DNA of 64,000 bases, from assembly GCF_023805255.1 (NCBI RefSeq), contig NZ_JAMSCK010000003.1, positions 620,001-684,000 on the forward strand, read 5' to 3'. The notes beneath the pieces are model-generated. The model worked only from the letters and a program-made list of their open reading frames with translations, ran no database searches and had not been told where the DNA came from. The position numbers and the translations under genes were made by a program. Each line of letters begins with the position of its first letter. Within the stretch, counting starts at the first letter, position 1. This document shows positions 26,236-35,795 of this stretch, in pieces. This DNA comes from Gramella jeungdoensis (GTDB lineage: Bacteria > Bacteroidota > Bacteroidia > Flavobacteriales > Flavobacteriaceae).

Positions 26236-28695
26236 TTAAGATCCGCACATCAGGCAGTCGTCACCTTCACCTTCTTTGGACTGAGCGATGATGGCTCTGA
26301 GTTCCTCGGGTGTAAGGGCCCCCTCCTCTTCGCTTTGTTGAGAAATTACCGGTTTTGACTGAGCCTGCATTTTTTCAGCCGCTCTAGCCGGCGCCTGAGT
26401 TTCGGTCTTTACAGGTTCTTTTTTAGTTTCTTTTTGCAGCGTAAACTTAATGGCGTCCACGGCTGCTTTGGTGCGAAGATAATACATTCCTGTTTTAAGT
26501 CCGCTTTTCCATGCATAGAAATGCATAGAGGTAAGTTTGCTGTAGTTCGCATTTTCCATGAACAGGTTAAGGGACTGAGACTGGTCTATAAAATATCCTC
26601 TTTGCCTTGACATATCAATGATATCCTTCATGCTCATTTCCCATACGGTCTTGTAAAGATCTTTGAGATCCTGAGGGATGATATCTATATTCTGTACCGA
26701 TCCGTTATTACGCATAATGGCATTTTTGACATCTTCTGTCCACAGGTCTCTTGCTACAAGATCTTCCAGCAGGTGCTTGTTCACCACTATGAATTCTCCT
26801 GAAAGTACCCTTCGCGTATAGATGTTTGAGGTGTAGGGTTCAAAAGCCTCGTTGTTACCAAGGATCTGGGAAGTAGAAGCCGTTGGCATTGGTGCAAGCA
26901 ACAGGGAGTTTCGCACCCCGTTCTTCATTACCTGTTTTCTGAGTTTAGCCCAATCCCATCGTCCGCTAAGCTCCTCATCTTTGATTCCCCATAGATTATA
27001 CTGAAATTCTCCCTGGCTTATAGGTGAGCCTTTAAAAGTGGAATATGGTCCTTCTTCTTTTGCCAGTTCCATGGAAGCGCTCACAGCAGCGAAATATAAT
27101 GTTTCAAAGATCTCCTGGTTAAGCTTCTTTGCTTCGTCTGAAGTGAATGGCAGTCTTAATTTGATAAAAGTATCTGCCAGCCCCTGAACTCCGAGTCCAA
27201 CGGGACGGTGGCGCATATTTGAATTCTCAGCTTCCTTTACAGGATAGTAGTTCCTGTCGATCACCTTGTTCAGGTTTTTGGTAACTCTTTTTGTGATCTT
27301 GAACAGTTCCTTGTGATCAAATTCTTCTCCCTTAACGAACATTGGCAGCGCGATAGAGGCAAGGTTGCATACCGCTACTTCATCTTCGCTGGTATATTCG
27401 AGGATCTCGGTACAAAGGTTAGAAGACCTGATGGTTCCAAGATTTTTTTGGTTGGACTTACGGTTGGCCGCATCTTTATAAAGCATATAAGGAGTTCCGG
27501 TCTCGATCTGTGATTCCATGATCTTTTCCCAAAGTTCGCGGGCCTTGATCGTTCTACGACCCTTATCTTCGGCCTCATATTTTTCATAAAGCTTTTCGAA
27601 TTCTTCGCCGTAAGTATCAAAAAGCCCCGGGCATTCGTTAGGGCACATAAGAGTCCATTTTCCATCTTCCTGAACCCGTTTCATGAACAGGTCGGGCATC
27701 CACATGGCGTAGAAAAGGTCACGTGCACGCATTTCCTCTTTTCCGTGGTTCTTCTTGAGGTCGAGAAAATCAAAGATGTCGGCATGCCATGGTTCCACAT
27801 AAATGGCGAATGAACCTTTTCTCTTTCCTCCACCCTGGTCCACATAACGGGCGGTGTCGTTGAAAACTCTTAACATGGGAACAATTCCATTAGATGTCCC
27901 GTTGGTTCCCGAAATATAAGAGCCTGTAGCACGTACGTTATGAATTGAAAGTCCAATCCCACCGGCCGATTGTGAGATCTTTGCAGTTTGCTTCAGGGTG
28001 TCATAGATACCATCGATGCTGTCATCCTTCATTGTTAGCAGGAAGCAGGAAGACATCTGTGGTTTTGGAGTTCCTGAATTGAAAAGTGTTGGGGTAGCGT
28101 GTGTAAAATACTTTTTAGACATCAGCTCATAGGTCTCTATGGCTGCATCCAGGTCGTCTATATGTATCCCTATGGAAACCCGCATAAGCATATGCTGTGG
28201 ACGCTCGGCGATCTCCCCGTTAAGTTTCAACAGGTAGGATCTTTCCAGGGTCTTGAATCCGAAGTAATCGTATCCAAAGTCACGGTTATAAATGATCGTG
28301 GAATCCAGTTTTTCGCTGTTATCCATGATCACCTTATAGACTTCATCTGAGATGAGCGGAGCTTTTTCACCTGTTCGGGGATTCACATACTCATAAAGAT
28401 CGGTCATTACCTCAGAGAAGGTCTTCTTGGTATTTTTATGCAGGTTAGAGACAGATATCCTCGCAGCAAGCTTTGCGTAATCAGGGTGGGAGGTCGTCAT
28501 GGTAGCGGCGATCTCGGCAGCCAGGTTATCCAGTTCACTGGTGGTCACATTGTCATAAAGGCCTTCAATGACCCTCATCGCCACTTTTACCGGGTCTACC
28601 AGTTCGTTAAGCCCGTAGCAGAGTTTTTTAACCCTGGCGGTAATTTTGTCGAACATAACGGGCTCCTTCCTCCCGTCTCTTTTAACTACATACAT
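26236..28695 (-). CDS. nrdA: Class I ribonucleotide reductase, large (alpha) subunit
   Basis: This 819-aa protein reduces ribonucleoside diphosphates to deoxy forms. An N-terminal ATP-cone (about 1-95, [16 protein letters not shown]) gives allosteric activity control. Active-site features are MSSCFLL (first redox Cys), SSNLCTEI (Asn, radical Cys and Glu) and the C-terminal tail CLMCGS with the Cys pair that takes electrons from thioredoxin. A low-complexity linker rich in Glu, Pro and Ala (about 750-800) precedes the tail. It is transcribed after nrdB, 153 bp downstream. Confidence 0.96.
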   Translation of the reverse strand: MYVVKRDGRKEPVMFDKITARVKKLCYGLNELVDPVKVAMRVIEGLYDNVTTSELDNLAAEIAATMTTSHPDYAKLAARISVSNLHKNTKKTFSEVMTDLYEYVNPRTGEKAPLISDEVYKVIMDNSEKLDSTIIYNRDFGYDYFGFKTLERSYLLKLNGEIAERPQHMLMRVSIGIHIDDLDAAIETYELMSKKYFTHATPTLFNSGTPKPQMSSCFLLTMKDDSIDGIYDTLKQTAKISQSAGGIGLSIHNVRATGSYISGTNGTSNGIVPMLRVFNDTARYVDQGGGKRKGSFAIYVEPWHADIFDFLDLKKNHGKEEMRARDLFYAMWMPDLFMKRVQEDGKWTLMCPNECPGLFDTYGEEFEKLYEKYEAEDKGRRTIKARELWEKIMESQIETGTPYMLYKDAANRKSNQKNLGTIRSSNLCTEILEYTSEDEVAVCNLASIALPMFVKGEEFDHKELFKITKRVTKNLNKVIDRNYYPVKEAENSNMRHRPVGLGVQGLADTFIKLRLPFTSDEAKKLNQEIFETLYFAAVSASMELAKEEGPYSTFKGSPISQGEFQYNLWGIKDEELSGRWDWAKLRKQVMKNGVRNSLLLAPMPTASTSQILGNNEAFEPYTSNIYTRRVLSGEFIVVNKHLLEDLVARDLWTEDVKNAIMRNNGSVQNIDIIPQDLKDLYKTVWEMSMKDIIDMSRQRGYFIDQSQSLNLFMENANYSKLTSMHFYAWKSGLKTGMYYLRTKAAVDAIKFTLQKETKKEPVKTETQAPARAAEKMQAQSKPVISQQSEEEGALTPEELRAIIAQSKEGEGDDCLMCGS

Positions 28696-28814
28696 ACGCT
28701 ACAATTTTAGGTCAGGAACACAGGAATCTTGAAATAAGGTACTGAGGGTCCCTGCCGGGAAAAAACCCGGAGTTGGAAAATCTATTATTTCGGGTGAAAA
28801 ATTAAAGTTCAACA

Positions 28815-28840
28815 TGCGCCGCGTTGGGGGACACGGCGCA
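28815..28840 (-). other. GC-rich hairpin between nrdB and nrdA
   Basis: TGCGCCG (28815-28821) pairs with CGGCGCA (28834-28840), with GT/AC pairing inside. It starts 9 bp after the nrdB stop. No T-run follows, so a processing or stability element that sets the NrdB:NrdA ratio is more likely than a full terminator. Confidence 0.5.
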
Positions 28841-28848
28841 GTTGCGCT

Positions 28849-29826
28849 TTAGAAATCAGCATCGAAGCTGATCTCATCTGATTCTTTATCTTTATTCATC
28901 ACACCTGCCTTCTGGTACTCACTTACGCGTTTTTCGAAGAAATTGGTTTTACCCTGCAGGTTGATCATATCCATGAAATCGAATGGGTTGGCCACATTGT
29001 ATACTTTTTCGCATTCCAGTTCTACCAGGAGCCTGTCTGTCACGAACTCAAGATACTGTGTCATTAGTTTGGAGTTCATACCAATAAGACTAACGGGGAG
29101 TGACTCAGTAATGAATTCTCTTTCTATATTCAATGCATCAACGATGATCTCTTTTATTCTTTCTTTTGGCACCTTGTTCACAAGGTGATTGTTGTGAAGG
29201 TGAACGGCAAAATCACAATGCATGCCTTCATCTCTCGAGATTAGCTCATTAGAGAAGGTAAGTCCAGGCATGAGTCCGCGTTTCTTCAGCCAGAAGATCG
29301 AGCAGAAAGCGCCAGAGAAGAAGATGCCTTCAACTGCTGCAAAAGCAATCAGTCTTTCTGCAAAAGAGTCTGACTCTATCCACTTAAGAGCCCATTCCGC
29401 TTTTTTCTTGATGGCAGGAAATACTTCAATGGCTTTGAACAGCTTGTCTTTCTCCTTGTCGTCTTTTACATAAGTATCGATAAGAAGCGAGTAAGTTTCA
29501 GAATGGATGTTCTCCATCATTATCTGGAAGCCATAGAAGAATTTGGCTTCAGAATACTGAACTTCATTCACGAAGTTTTCTGCCAGGTTCTCATTTACGA
29601 TCCCGTCTGATGCCGCAAAAAAGGCAAGTATGTGTTTTATGAAATAGCGCTCGTCAGAATTAAGCTTGTGGTTCCAGTCGTTAAGATCCTGGTGAAGATC
29701 TATCTCTTCTGCAGTCCAGAAACAAGCCTCCATTTTTTTATACCAGTCCCAGATATCATGATGTTTTATCGGGAAGATCACAAAGCGATCTTTATTATCC
29801 TGCAAAATGGGTTCCGTCTGCGCCAT
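28849..29826 (-). CDS. nrdB: Class I ribonucleotide reductase, small (beta) subunit
   Basis: This 325-aa ferritin-like subunit carries the diiron-tyrosyl radical cofactor. The segment ENIHSETY gives iron ligands Glu105 and His108 and radical Tyr112 at the spacing found in E. coli NrdB (E115-H118-Y122), so a class Ia type with a tyrosyl radical is indicated. [20 protein letters not shown] and DEGMHCDFA supply further ligands. It works as the partner of NrdA downstream. A start at the ATG at 29826 fits family length. Confidence 0.95.
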   Translation of the reverse strand: MAQTEPILQDNKDRFVIFPIKHHDIWDWYKKMEACFWTAEEIDLHQDLNDWNHKLNSDERYFIKHILAFFAASDGIVNENLAENFVNEVQYSEAKFFYGFQIMMENIHSETYSLLIDTYVKDDKEKDKLFKAIEVFPAIKKKAEWALKWIESDSFAERLIAFAAVEGIFFSGAFCSIFWLKKRGLMPGLTFSNELISRDEGMHCDFAVHLHNNHLVNKVPKERIKEIIVDALNIEREFITESLPVSLIGMNSKLMTQYLEFVTDRLLVELECEKVYNVANPFDFMDMINLQGKTNFFEKRVSEYQKAGVMNKDKESDEISFDADF

Positions 29827-30389
29827 ATTAATTTGTTTGTTGGTCTTAGTTAGTTTTGGTGAAAAGTGTTTAACAAATATTTAAAAATGAGACATATAAT
29901 GAAAGAATTTGGCGCAAACGTTTTCAACAAAGTTTTCAACACGCAGTTTTTCTTTGTTTTCATACTTTCCTGTTAAAACACATATTTAAATAACTGAAAA
30001 ACAATTAATTATAAGTTGTTAATAATTTTATGACCAAAAAAATCAAAACTGTTATTCGGAGAGATTAACAATGCCTCAAAACAGTCTGAAACAGGTGGGG
30101 GAGAAGGCTTATTTATAAGTGAAAACCGGCAAATTATTGCCGGTTTTCCAGAAAACAGAATTACCTAATTCCTTGGTTGGTCCACCTATAAAATTTGTGG
30201 GTAGATAATCCAATTTTTAACTGATCTTTTAAACTTATCCGGGCCATAGGCCTGGATTATTTTTCTTCTTTACGGGGGATAAAAAAAGATCGGGGATCCT
30301 TTTCGACAATTTTCCTCTTCTGAGGATCGGAAGACATTAAATATAACAAATTCCAGGCAGAAAATTTAATTTAAGACCTGGAAATTGAT
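29827..30389. other. Long gene-free region upstream of nrdB
   Basis: This 563-bp stretch must carry the nrdB promoter on the minus strand; I found no perfect TAnnTTTG box or certain NrdR box. On the plus strand there is an orphan strong terminator (30122-30147) preceded by a 15-codon frame (30071-30118, MPQNSLKQVGEKAYL), which suggests a small RNA or tiny gene. From 30150 on I see only an imperfect hairpin, TTCCAGG (30351) with CCTGGAA (30377), that may end the DUF3109 transcript. Confidence 0.5.
30122..30147 (+). terminator. Orphan intrinsic terminator
   Basis: A perfect 11-bp stem AAAACCGGCAA / TTGCCGGTTTT with a 4-nt loop. The T-run on either strand is only the four T of the stem, so it could work in both directions. 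No annotated gene reads into it from the left; the leftward DUF3109 gene ends about 240 bp away. Confidence 0.7.
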
Positions 30390-30974
30390 CTATTTGGAGT
30401 CTTTGGGTTTAGACATGCTTGCAGCCACTTCTTCAAGTTCTTTATACCAGTCTTCGCCATATTTTCTGATCAGGGCGTCCTTTACGAATTTATAGATAGG
30501 TACCTGGAGCTCGGCTCCAAGGCTGCAGGCGTCATCACAGATCTCCCAGCGATGGTAATTAACCGCCGAAAATGAAGAGTATTCCTGTATCCTTACAGGG
30601 TAGAGATGGCAGGAGACCGGCTTTTTCCAGTTTATTTCCCCTGCATTATATGCTTCCTCTATCCCACAAAGCGCTGTGCCTTTATCGTCAAAGGTCACGT
30701 AGGCGCAGTCGGCATCATCGATCAAAGGGGTCTCTAATTCCCCATTCTCACGGGTGATATATACTCCCTGCCTTTCAATAGCTTCAATACCTTCTTTTCT
30801 AAGGTAAGGTTTCACTTTGGGGTAGATTTCTTCCATAATAGCCTTTTCTTCTGGCTCCACAGGAGCGCCCGCCTCACCGTCTATACAGCAGGCTCCTTTG
30901 CAGGCTGAAAGGTTGCACACAAAATCATATTTGATGATCTCTTCAGATACTAAAGTTTTTCCAAGTTGAAACAT
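30390..30974 (-). CDS. DUF3109 cysteine-cluster protein
   Basis: A 194-aa cytoplasmic protein with a Cys-rich N-terminus (CNLSACKGACCIDGEAGAPV) and further conserved Cys (DADCAYV, TALCGI, PVSCHLYPVRI, WEICDDACSLG). These patterns define DUF3109, related to the YkgJ-type zinc/iron-cluster proteins. It probably binds a metal or Fe-S cluster; the function is not known. The promoter box TATCTTTG lies 4 bp before the ATG, so the message should be leaderless. It is divergent from the MarC gene. Confidence 0.88.
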   Translation of the reverse strand: MFQLGKTLVSEEIIKYDFVCNLSACKGACCIDGEAGAPVEPEEKAIMEEIYPKVKPYLRKEGIEAIERQGVYITRENGELETPLIDDADCAYVTFDDKGTALCGIEEAYNAGEINWKKPVSCHLYPVRIQEYSSFSAVNYHRWEICDDACSLGAELQVPIYKFVKDALIRKYGEDWYKELEEVAASMSKPKDSK

Positions 30975-30978
30975 GTTG

Positions 30979-30986
30979 CAAAGATA
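30979..30986 (-). promoter_or_regulatory. -7 box TATCTTTG of the DUF3109 gene
   Basis: Read on the minus strand, a perfect TAnnTTTG box is followed by CAAC and then the ATG at 30974, which puts the transcription start at the start codon. Confidence 0.6.
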
Positions 30987-31054
30987 AATTTCTGCCTCTT
31001 AGAACGAAGAAAAATGGGATAGAAAATTCACATAAATTTAACCTGGTATCCCGA

Positions 31055-31084
31055 TTGTCAATCAGATAAGTTGAAGTACTTTTG
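31055..31084 (+). promoter_or_regulatory. Complete Bacteroidota promoter for the MarC operon
   Basis: TTG at 31055-31057 and TACTTTTG at 31077-31084, separated by 19 bp, match the -33 TTG / -7 TAnnTTTG pattern in both parts. The MarC ATG follows at 31109. Confidence 0.75.
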
Positions 31085-31108
31085 CCCGCAATTTTAAAAC
31101 GGGGTGCT

Positions 31109-31690
31109 ATGTTTAACGTGCTGGATTTTAGGGAGGTATTTACCGCCGGGATGGTGCTTTTTGCAGTGATCGATATCATTGGAAACATTCCGATAATTAT
31201 CGATCTCAGGGCTAAAGTGGGACATATTCAAAGTGAAAAAGCCTCTATTGTGGCTGGGATCATTATGGTTGTCTTTTTATTTGTGGGGAAGGAAATCCTC
31301 AGGCTTATCGGGATCGATGTAAATTCCTTTGCCGTTGCGGGTTCGTTTATCCTGTTCTTCCTGGCCCTGGAGATGATACTCGGGATAAGTCTTTATAAGG
31401 ATGATGCGCCAGAGACGGCTTCTATAGTGCCGCTCGCGTTTCCGCTCATTGCGGGTGCCGGTACAATGACCTCGTTGGTTTCCTTGCAGGCTGAATATGA
31501 AATGGTAAATATCATTGTGGCTATCATTATCAATATTATCTTTGTGTACGCGGTCCTGAAATCTTCGGCCAAGATCGAAAGGTTTCTGGGTAGTCAGGGA
31601 ATTAATGTAATAAGAAAGGTTTTTGGTGTGATATTGCTCGCTATCGCAGTGAAGCTGTTCGCCGAGAACATTCAGAGCCTTTTTTCATGA
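31109..31690 (+). CDS. MarC family membrane protein
   Basis: The ATG at 31109, not the TTG at 31082 that overlaps the promoter, is the start; 193 aa. Six hydrophobic segments cover the whole protein, with the typical AVIDIIGNIPIII near the N-terminus and PLAFPLIAGAGTMTSLV in the middle, both hallmarks of MarC/UPF0056 proteins. Once linked to multiple antibiotic resistance, the family has no settled transport role. It overlaps the next small gene by 4 bp (ATGA). Confidence 0.9.
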   Translation: MFNVLDFREVFTAGMVLFAVIDIIGNIPIIIDLRAKVGHIQSEKASIVAGIIMVVFLFVGKEILRLIGIDVNSFAVAGSFILFFLALEMILGISLYKDDAPETASIVPLAFPLIAGAGTMTSLVSLQAEYEMVNIIVAIIINIIFVYAVLKSSAKIERFLGSQGINVIRKVFGVILLAIAVKLFAENIQSLFS

Positions 31691-31881
31691 AGTATTTTAT
31701 TTATACCATAATATTTTTAGCCCTTGTATTTATTGGGATAAGTGTGAGCGTACTCGATTTTCAGAATCTTACTGAAGGAGATAGCGGTAATGCCCTTGTT
31801 GTGATACTCGCAAGTCTTTGCGTGATCGCATTGATGGCGATCCTGCTGGTTTCAAGGAGCATATCTAAAAAGCATAGTTAG
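31687..31881 (+). CDS. Small two-helix membrane protein
   Basis: A 64-aa protein with two membrane helices (about 4-24 and 36-57) and a short basic tail (SRSISKKHS). It is translationally coupled to marC by ATGA and ends 5 bp before the oxidoreductase gene, so it is a genuine operon member. I do not recognise the family. Confidence 0.7.
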   Translation: MKYFIYTIIFLALVFIGISVSVLDFQNLTEGDSGNALVVILASLCVIALMAILLVSRSISKKHS

Positions 31882-31886
31882 AAGTT

Positions 31887-32504
31887 ATGGATTTCGATGT
31901 GCTTATAATAGGGGGAGGGGCTGCAGGAATGTCCTGTGCCCTGGTCATAGGTTCGGCTATGGAAAAACCCTACGCAGAAAACAAAAAGGCGGGAATTATC
32001 CTGCATCAGAAAAGTTCGCATTTACAGTCGGCACTGCTTAAAAATGTCTTTGGGATAGAACCTGGGACCCATGGAGGTGAGCTGCTTAAAAAAGGCATGT
32101 CGCATCTGGAAACCTTGTATCCCCAGGTGAAGACAATCACAAAGGAAAAGGTGAAGGAAGTGGTGGAGTTGGATGAAGGCTTCAGGGTGATCACCAATAA
32201 AGCGGAGTATACTTCGGCTAAAATTGTGGTGGCTGTTGGCTATACAAGTCCTTTCCGGATATCCGGACTGGAAGACTATCTTATCCCTCATAAAAAGGCC
32301 AAGCTTTCCAAGAACAGGATACAGCTTAAGAACGAGGATCATCTGGTAAAACCGGGACTTTATGTGGCCGGTACTCTGGCGGGATGGCGTAGCCAGTTTG
32401 CAATTGCAAGCGGTAGTGGTTCTGCCGTTGCGACAGATATACTTAGCGTTTGGAACGGTGAGCACACCAAGGTGCACGATAAATTAATCGAAGAAAAAGA
32501 ATAG
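31887..32504 (+). CDS. FAD-dependent oxidoreductase, short thioredoxin-reductase-like
   Basis: A 205-aa flavoprotein with the N-terminal dinucleotide-binding motif IIGGGAAGMSCA and a C-terminal GLYVAGTLAGWRSQFAIASGSG segment that mirrors the GIFAAGD motif of thioredoxin reductases. The separate NAD(P)H domain and the CxxC redox pair are absent, so it is a compact single-domain relative whose electron partner is unknown. It is the third gene of the MarC operon and overlaps the convergent small membrane gene by 21 bp at their 3' ends. Confidence 0.8.
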   Translation: MDFDVLIIGGGAAGMSCALVIGSAMEKPYAENKKAGIILHQKSSHLQSALLKNVFGIEPGTHGGELLKKGMSHLETLYPQVKTITKEKVKEVVELDEGFRVITNKAEYTSAKIVVAVGYTSPFRISGLEDYLIPHKKAKLSKNRIQLKNEDHLVKPGLYVAGTLAGWRSQFAIASGSGSAVATDILSVWNGEHTKVHDKLIEEKE

Positions 32505-32786
32505 AAGGCTTAAAGGGACGCTGATCACTGCGAAGACCATAAAGCTTTGCTGGAGATTTCTAAGAATAAGGGCTCGTTTTAACTGCCTGGTGAATTGCGG
32601 ATCGGTATTGAGCCTTATTTGTTTCTTCAGAAGTTTTCTGGATACATTGGAAGAATTTATAAGTATATCTCTTTGAAGAAAAAGAGAGGTGCTGTTATCC
32701 ATAAGCCGGAAGGCAACCGCAATTATAAAGAAAAGCAGGGGGGTAAATGGCCAGAGAGTTGACAGATATGCAATGAATTTTTCCAC
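32484..32786 (-). CDS. Small membrane protein downstream of the S41 protease gene
   Basis: A 100-aa frame beginning with GTG at 32786, 15 bp after the protease stop, so probably the last gene of that operon. It has a hydrophobic N-terminal helix (about 10-28) and a C-terminal one (about 80-99) joined by a basic central helix. The 3' end overlaps the convergent oxidoreductase gene by 21 bp. No family recognised; an internal ATG at residue 29 is an alternative start. Confidence 0.6.
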   Translation of the reverse strand: MEKFIAYLSTLWPFTPLLFFIIAVAFRLMDNSTSLFLQRDILINSSNVSRKLLKKQIRLNTDPQFTRQLKRALILRNLQQSFMVFAVISVPLSLLFFFFD

Positions 32787-32801
32787 TGGAAAACCAAATT
32801 A

Positions 32802-34394
32802 TCAATTTCCCTGTGACAACTCGATTACTTTCTCAATTATTCGATCATCTTCATTTAAATACCGTTCAAATGCATTAGTTCCGAAAAGTTGCTGTGCCAT
32901 TTCGGCTTTCAAATATTTCTTTAACAGGGGTTTGTGTTCCTCTCCGTTGAGGTTCACTCTTACACCCATCTGTCGGAGATAACGGTCAAAACCATCTATC
33001 ATCTCCTGGGAGATCTCTATCTTTTCCTTGTACTCACTCTTAGGAATTGAATTGTAATATTTACGGTCTTTTTCAAGCAGATCAAAGACGTAACGACTCA
33101 TATAACCGCCACGCAGCAGGAAGGTTAGCTTTTCCTTTTCAGAATCGGTGTCCTTTGGAACAAAGACATCGGGAATAATACCTCCACCACCATATACTAC
33201 CTTTCCACCGGGAGTTACATATCTAAGCGAATCGTTCACCTCAATACTATCTTCATTGTTCAGTTCCCCGTTCTTATACCTGCGCATATAGTCGTTAAAA
33301 TAAGATTCATTGCCATTGTTGTAGGGCTTCTGAATGGATCTTCCCGTGGGGGTATAATACCTGGCGATGGTAAGTCTCACCGCACTGCCATCTCCCAGTT
33401 CCATCTCGCGTTGTACAAGTCCTTTCCCGTAGGAGCGTCTTCCCACTATGGTGCCCACATCATTATCCTGAAGTGCTCCGGCAACTACTTCGCTGGCAGA
33501 GGCTGAATTCTCATTGATAAGCACGAAGACTTTTCCGTTCTCGAATTCTCCTTCCCTTTGTGCATAGGTTTCTTCAATGGCCCCGCTTTTATTCTTGGTG
33601 TAGAGGATAAGGTTTTCATCCTTAATGAACTCATCGGCAATATTGATGGCTTCTGAAAGGTATCCGCCGGGATTGTCACGCAGGTCCAGGGCGATCTGTT
33701 TTGCCCCTTTCTTTTTAAGCTCTTTTATGGCATCGTTGAATTCCTTATAGGTGGTCTCGGCAAAGCGGTTGATCTTGATATATCCCAGGTCTCTGGTAAG
33801 CATATATGCGGCATCCACACTTTTAAGCGGTACCTTGCCGCGCTTTACCCGGAAAGTAAGCAGGTCTTCAATTCCCTTTCTGAGAACTTTAAGGGTGACC
33901 TTTGTATTTTCCTTTCCTTTTAATTGTTTTGTGATGGAGTCATTACTTATTCCGCGGTTAAAAAGTTTGTTCCCGTTGGCATAAAGTATCCTGTCGCCAC
34001 CACGGATCCCGATCTTCTCGCTGGGGCCACCTTCCATGGCCTTAATCACTACTATAGTGTCCTGAATATTATAGAAGCTCACACCTATCCCCACAAAATC
34101 GCCTTTCATATTTTCGGTGACATTGGCGTATTCGTCTTTAGGAATATAGACGGAGTGCGGATCGAGATTCTCGAGTATCTTGTTCACCGTAAGATCTACG
34201 ATGCTATCGGTATTCACATCGTCTACATATTCATAGTCGATATAATCTATTAGCCGGTTTAACTTTTGCTTTTTAGGATTGGCAGAAAATAGCTCGTCTG
34301 AAGGGTCAAAGTTGAGCCTTGCGCCAAGGATAAGCCCTATGGCACAGGCGATACTCAGTATAAGAGGTGTGTATATTTTATTTCTTCCTTTCAA
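32802..34394 (-). CDS. S41 C-terminal processing peptidase (CtpA/Prc type)
   Basis: A 530-aa exported serine protease with an N-terminal membrane anchor or uncleaved signal (about 8-25), a PDZ domain (about 95-175, GVSFYNIQDTIVVIKAMEGG ... GIRGGDRIL) and the S41 catalytic domain. The nucleophile Ser lies in NSASASEVVAGAL (about residue 297) and the general-base Lys in SYGKGLVQ (about 322). These enzymes trim C-termini of periplasmic proteins and regulate cell-wall hydrolases. It overlaps the upstream dCMP deaminase gene by 4 bp. Confidence 0.93.
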   Translation of the reverse strand: MKGRNKIYTPLILSIACAIGLILGARLNFDPSDELFSANPKKQKLNRLIDYIDYEYVDDVNTDSIVDLTVNKILENLDPHSVYIPKDEYANVTENMKGDFVGIGVSFYNIQDTIVVIKAMEGGPSEKIGIRGGDRILYANGNKLFNRGISNDSITKQLKGKENTKVTLKVLRKGIEDLLTFRVKRGKVPLKSVDAAYMLTRDLGYIKINRFAETTYKEFNDAIKELKKKGAKQIALDLRDNPGGYLSEAINIADEFIKDENLILYTKNKSGAIEETYAQREGEFENGKVFVLINENSASASEVVAGALQDNDVGTIVGRRSYGKGLVQREMELGDGSAVRLTIARYYTPTGRSIQKPYNNGNESYFNDYMRRYKNGELNNEDSIEVNDSLRYVTPGGKVVYGGGGIIPDVFVPKDTDSEKEKLTFLLRGGYMSRYVFDLLEKDRKYYNSIPKSEYKEKIEISQEMIDGFDRYLRQMGVRVNLNGEEHKPLLKKYLKAEMAQQLFGTNAFERYLNEDDRIIEKVIELSQGN

Positions 34395-34822
34395 TCTTCC
34401 AGTTCAGTTATCTGTTCAAGTTCCACGCCCGCTTTTTCGAGGAAGTTAAGGCCTGAATTGTCCTTGTAATCTATCTGGTATACAAGTCTTTTTATACCAG
34501 ATTGGTGTATTAGTTTACTACATTCCTTACAAGGCGACATGGTAATATATAAAGTGGCGTCTTTACAGGATTGTGTAGAGCCTGCCACCTTTAGTATCGC
34601 ATTGGCCTCTGCATGCAATACATACCATTTGGTGTATCCTTCATCATCCTCACAAAAATTTTCAAATCCGGTGGGCGTTCCGTTATAACCATCAGAGATG
34701 ATCATTCTATCCTTTACAATTAACGCGCCAACCTGTTTTCTATTACAATGGCTTAATTTACTCCATTCTCTGGCAATTCTCAAATAAGCCTTGTCGTATT
34801 TAAGTTGTTTTTTCTTATTCAT
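34391..34822 (-). CDS. dCMP deaminase (ComEB-like)
   Basis: A 143-aa zinc-dependent deaminase with HAEANAI (zinc His and catalytic Glu) and SPCKECSKLI (zinc Cys pair). The SHCNRKQVGALIVKDRMIISDGYNGTP block is characteristic of deoxycytidylate deaminase, which makes dUMP for dTMP synthesis. The 3' end overlaps the S41 protease start by ATGA. Confidence 0.93.
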   Translation of the reverse strand: MNKKKQLKYDKAYLRIAREWSKLSHCNRKQVGALIVKDRMIISDGYNGTPTGFENFCEDDEGYTKWYVLHAEANAILKVAGSTQSCKDATLYITMSPCKECSKLIHQSGIKRLVYQIDYKDNSGLNFLEKAGVELEQITELED

Positions 34823-34912
34823 CTAAACAGTAAAAAGTCTCAGGGCAGAAATTAATAATGAGCTGCAAATTAAAAGATTATTGTCAAAAATGCAGCTTAA
34901 AAATATTTAATT

Positions 34913-35500
34913 CTACAGTGCCTGGTAGCTTGCCTGAAGTATGGGCAGAATGATCCCTATCACGATAGATGCGCTAACCAGTATCCAGTCCCTTCTTGAA
35001 ACGTTAAAGATATTCTGGCATATAAAGCTAACGATCATTACCGAAAGTACCACGATCACCTGTGCTAGTTCTATTCCCAGGGCGAATTCTACCAGTGGCC
35101 AGAACTTCGCTCCCGCTCCCGCGGCGATCATTTTGAAGTAGGATGAAAAGCCTAGCCCGTGGACAATCCCGAAGAAGATCGTTGTGAAATATAGCAAACT
35201 GTAGTTGTTATTTCTGAGTTTTTTCCCCGCGGTGGCAATATCAAAGATGGCTGTAACCAGGATGGTCACCGGGATGAGGAACTCCACATAATCGGTCGCG
35301 ACCCTAACGATCTCGTATACCGAAAGAAACAGGGCCAGCGTATGTCCCAGGGTGAAAAGGGTGACGAGCCATAAGACCTTTTTCCAGGAAGTGAAGCCAT
35401 AAGCGGCCACAAGAACCACCAGAAAAAGTACATGATCGTATGCCTGCCAGTCCAGCACGTGGTCCAGCCCAAGCCTGAAGTAGAGCCAAAATTGGGACAT
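34913..35500 (-). CDS. HupE/UreJ family membrane protein
   Basis: A 195-aa integral membrane protein with about six helices. The N-terminal GLDHVLDWQAYDHVLFLVVL, TLGHTLALFLS, and FGIVHGLGFSS segments, with conserved His and Asp, match the HupE/UreJ family of predicted nickel or cobalt transporters. No nickel enzyme is nearby, so the metal is not inferable. It appears to be a single-gene unit. Confidence 0.88.
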   Translation of the reverse strand: MSQFWLYFRLGLDHVLDWQAYDHVLFLVVLVAAYGFTSWKKVLWLVTLFTLGHTLALFLSVYEIVRVATDYVEFLIPVTILVTAIFDIATAGKKLRNNNYSLLYFTTIFFGIVHGLGFSSYFKMIAAGAGAKFWPLVEFALGIELAQVIVVLSVMIVSFICQNIFNVSRRDWILVSASIVIGIILPILQASYQAL

Positions 35501-35606
35501 AATAGGGTTTTATATAGGAAAGACCCGAATTTACAACATATTAACTTAATTGCAAAGGGCGTAATTAGGCCGTTTTCGGGAATACTTCAGAATCAAATGT
35601 TTAGAA

Positions 35607-35628
35607 AAATACCTTTTTAGTGGTATTT
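35607..35628. promoter_or_regulatory. Palindrome AAATACC-N8-GGTATTT
   Basis: Seven-base perfect arms around an 8-nt spacer, upstream of the first orphan terminator. Its arms and spacer length match the palindrome at 35901-35920, so both are likely sites for one dimeric regulator. Confidence 0.5.
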
Positions 35629-35639
35629 CCCGGAAGCAT

Positions 35640-35736
35640 TTGAGATAGTACCTTAGCCTTTCCAAAAAGGTGATCCCTGGAAGGTGACGGAAGAGTTAGA
35701 ATTTTGGGTAGGGTCAAAATTCTAAATCGTTTTTTT
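35640..35736 (+). ncRNA. Candidate small RNA ending in an intrinsic terminator
   Basis: The 3' end is well marked by the perfect 11-bp stem TTAGAATTTTG / CAAAATTCTAA (35696-35706 / 35715-35725) and a run of seven T at 35730. No coding frame precedes it. The 5' end is a guess, set after the 35607 palindrome. CCTTTCC and GGAAGG segments in the body could form a further hairpin. The nearest gene, hupE, runs the other way, so this terminator does not serve a protein gene. Confidence 0.4.
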
Positions 35737-35795
35737 GTTGGGGTAAAAATCGATATTAATAGATCAAATTTCCGAAACTGACCAAGATCACTTCG

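Noticed and set aside
29827-30120. NrdR box upstream of nrdB
   Set aside because: I could not find a convincing pair of NrdR-type palindromes by eye.
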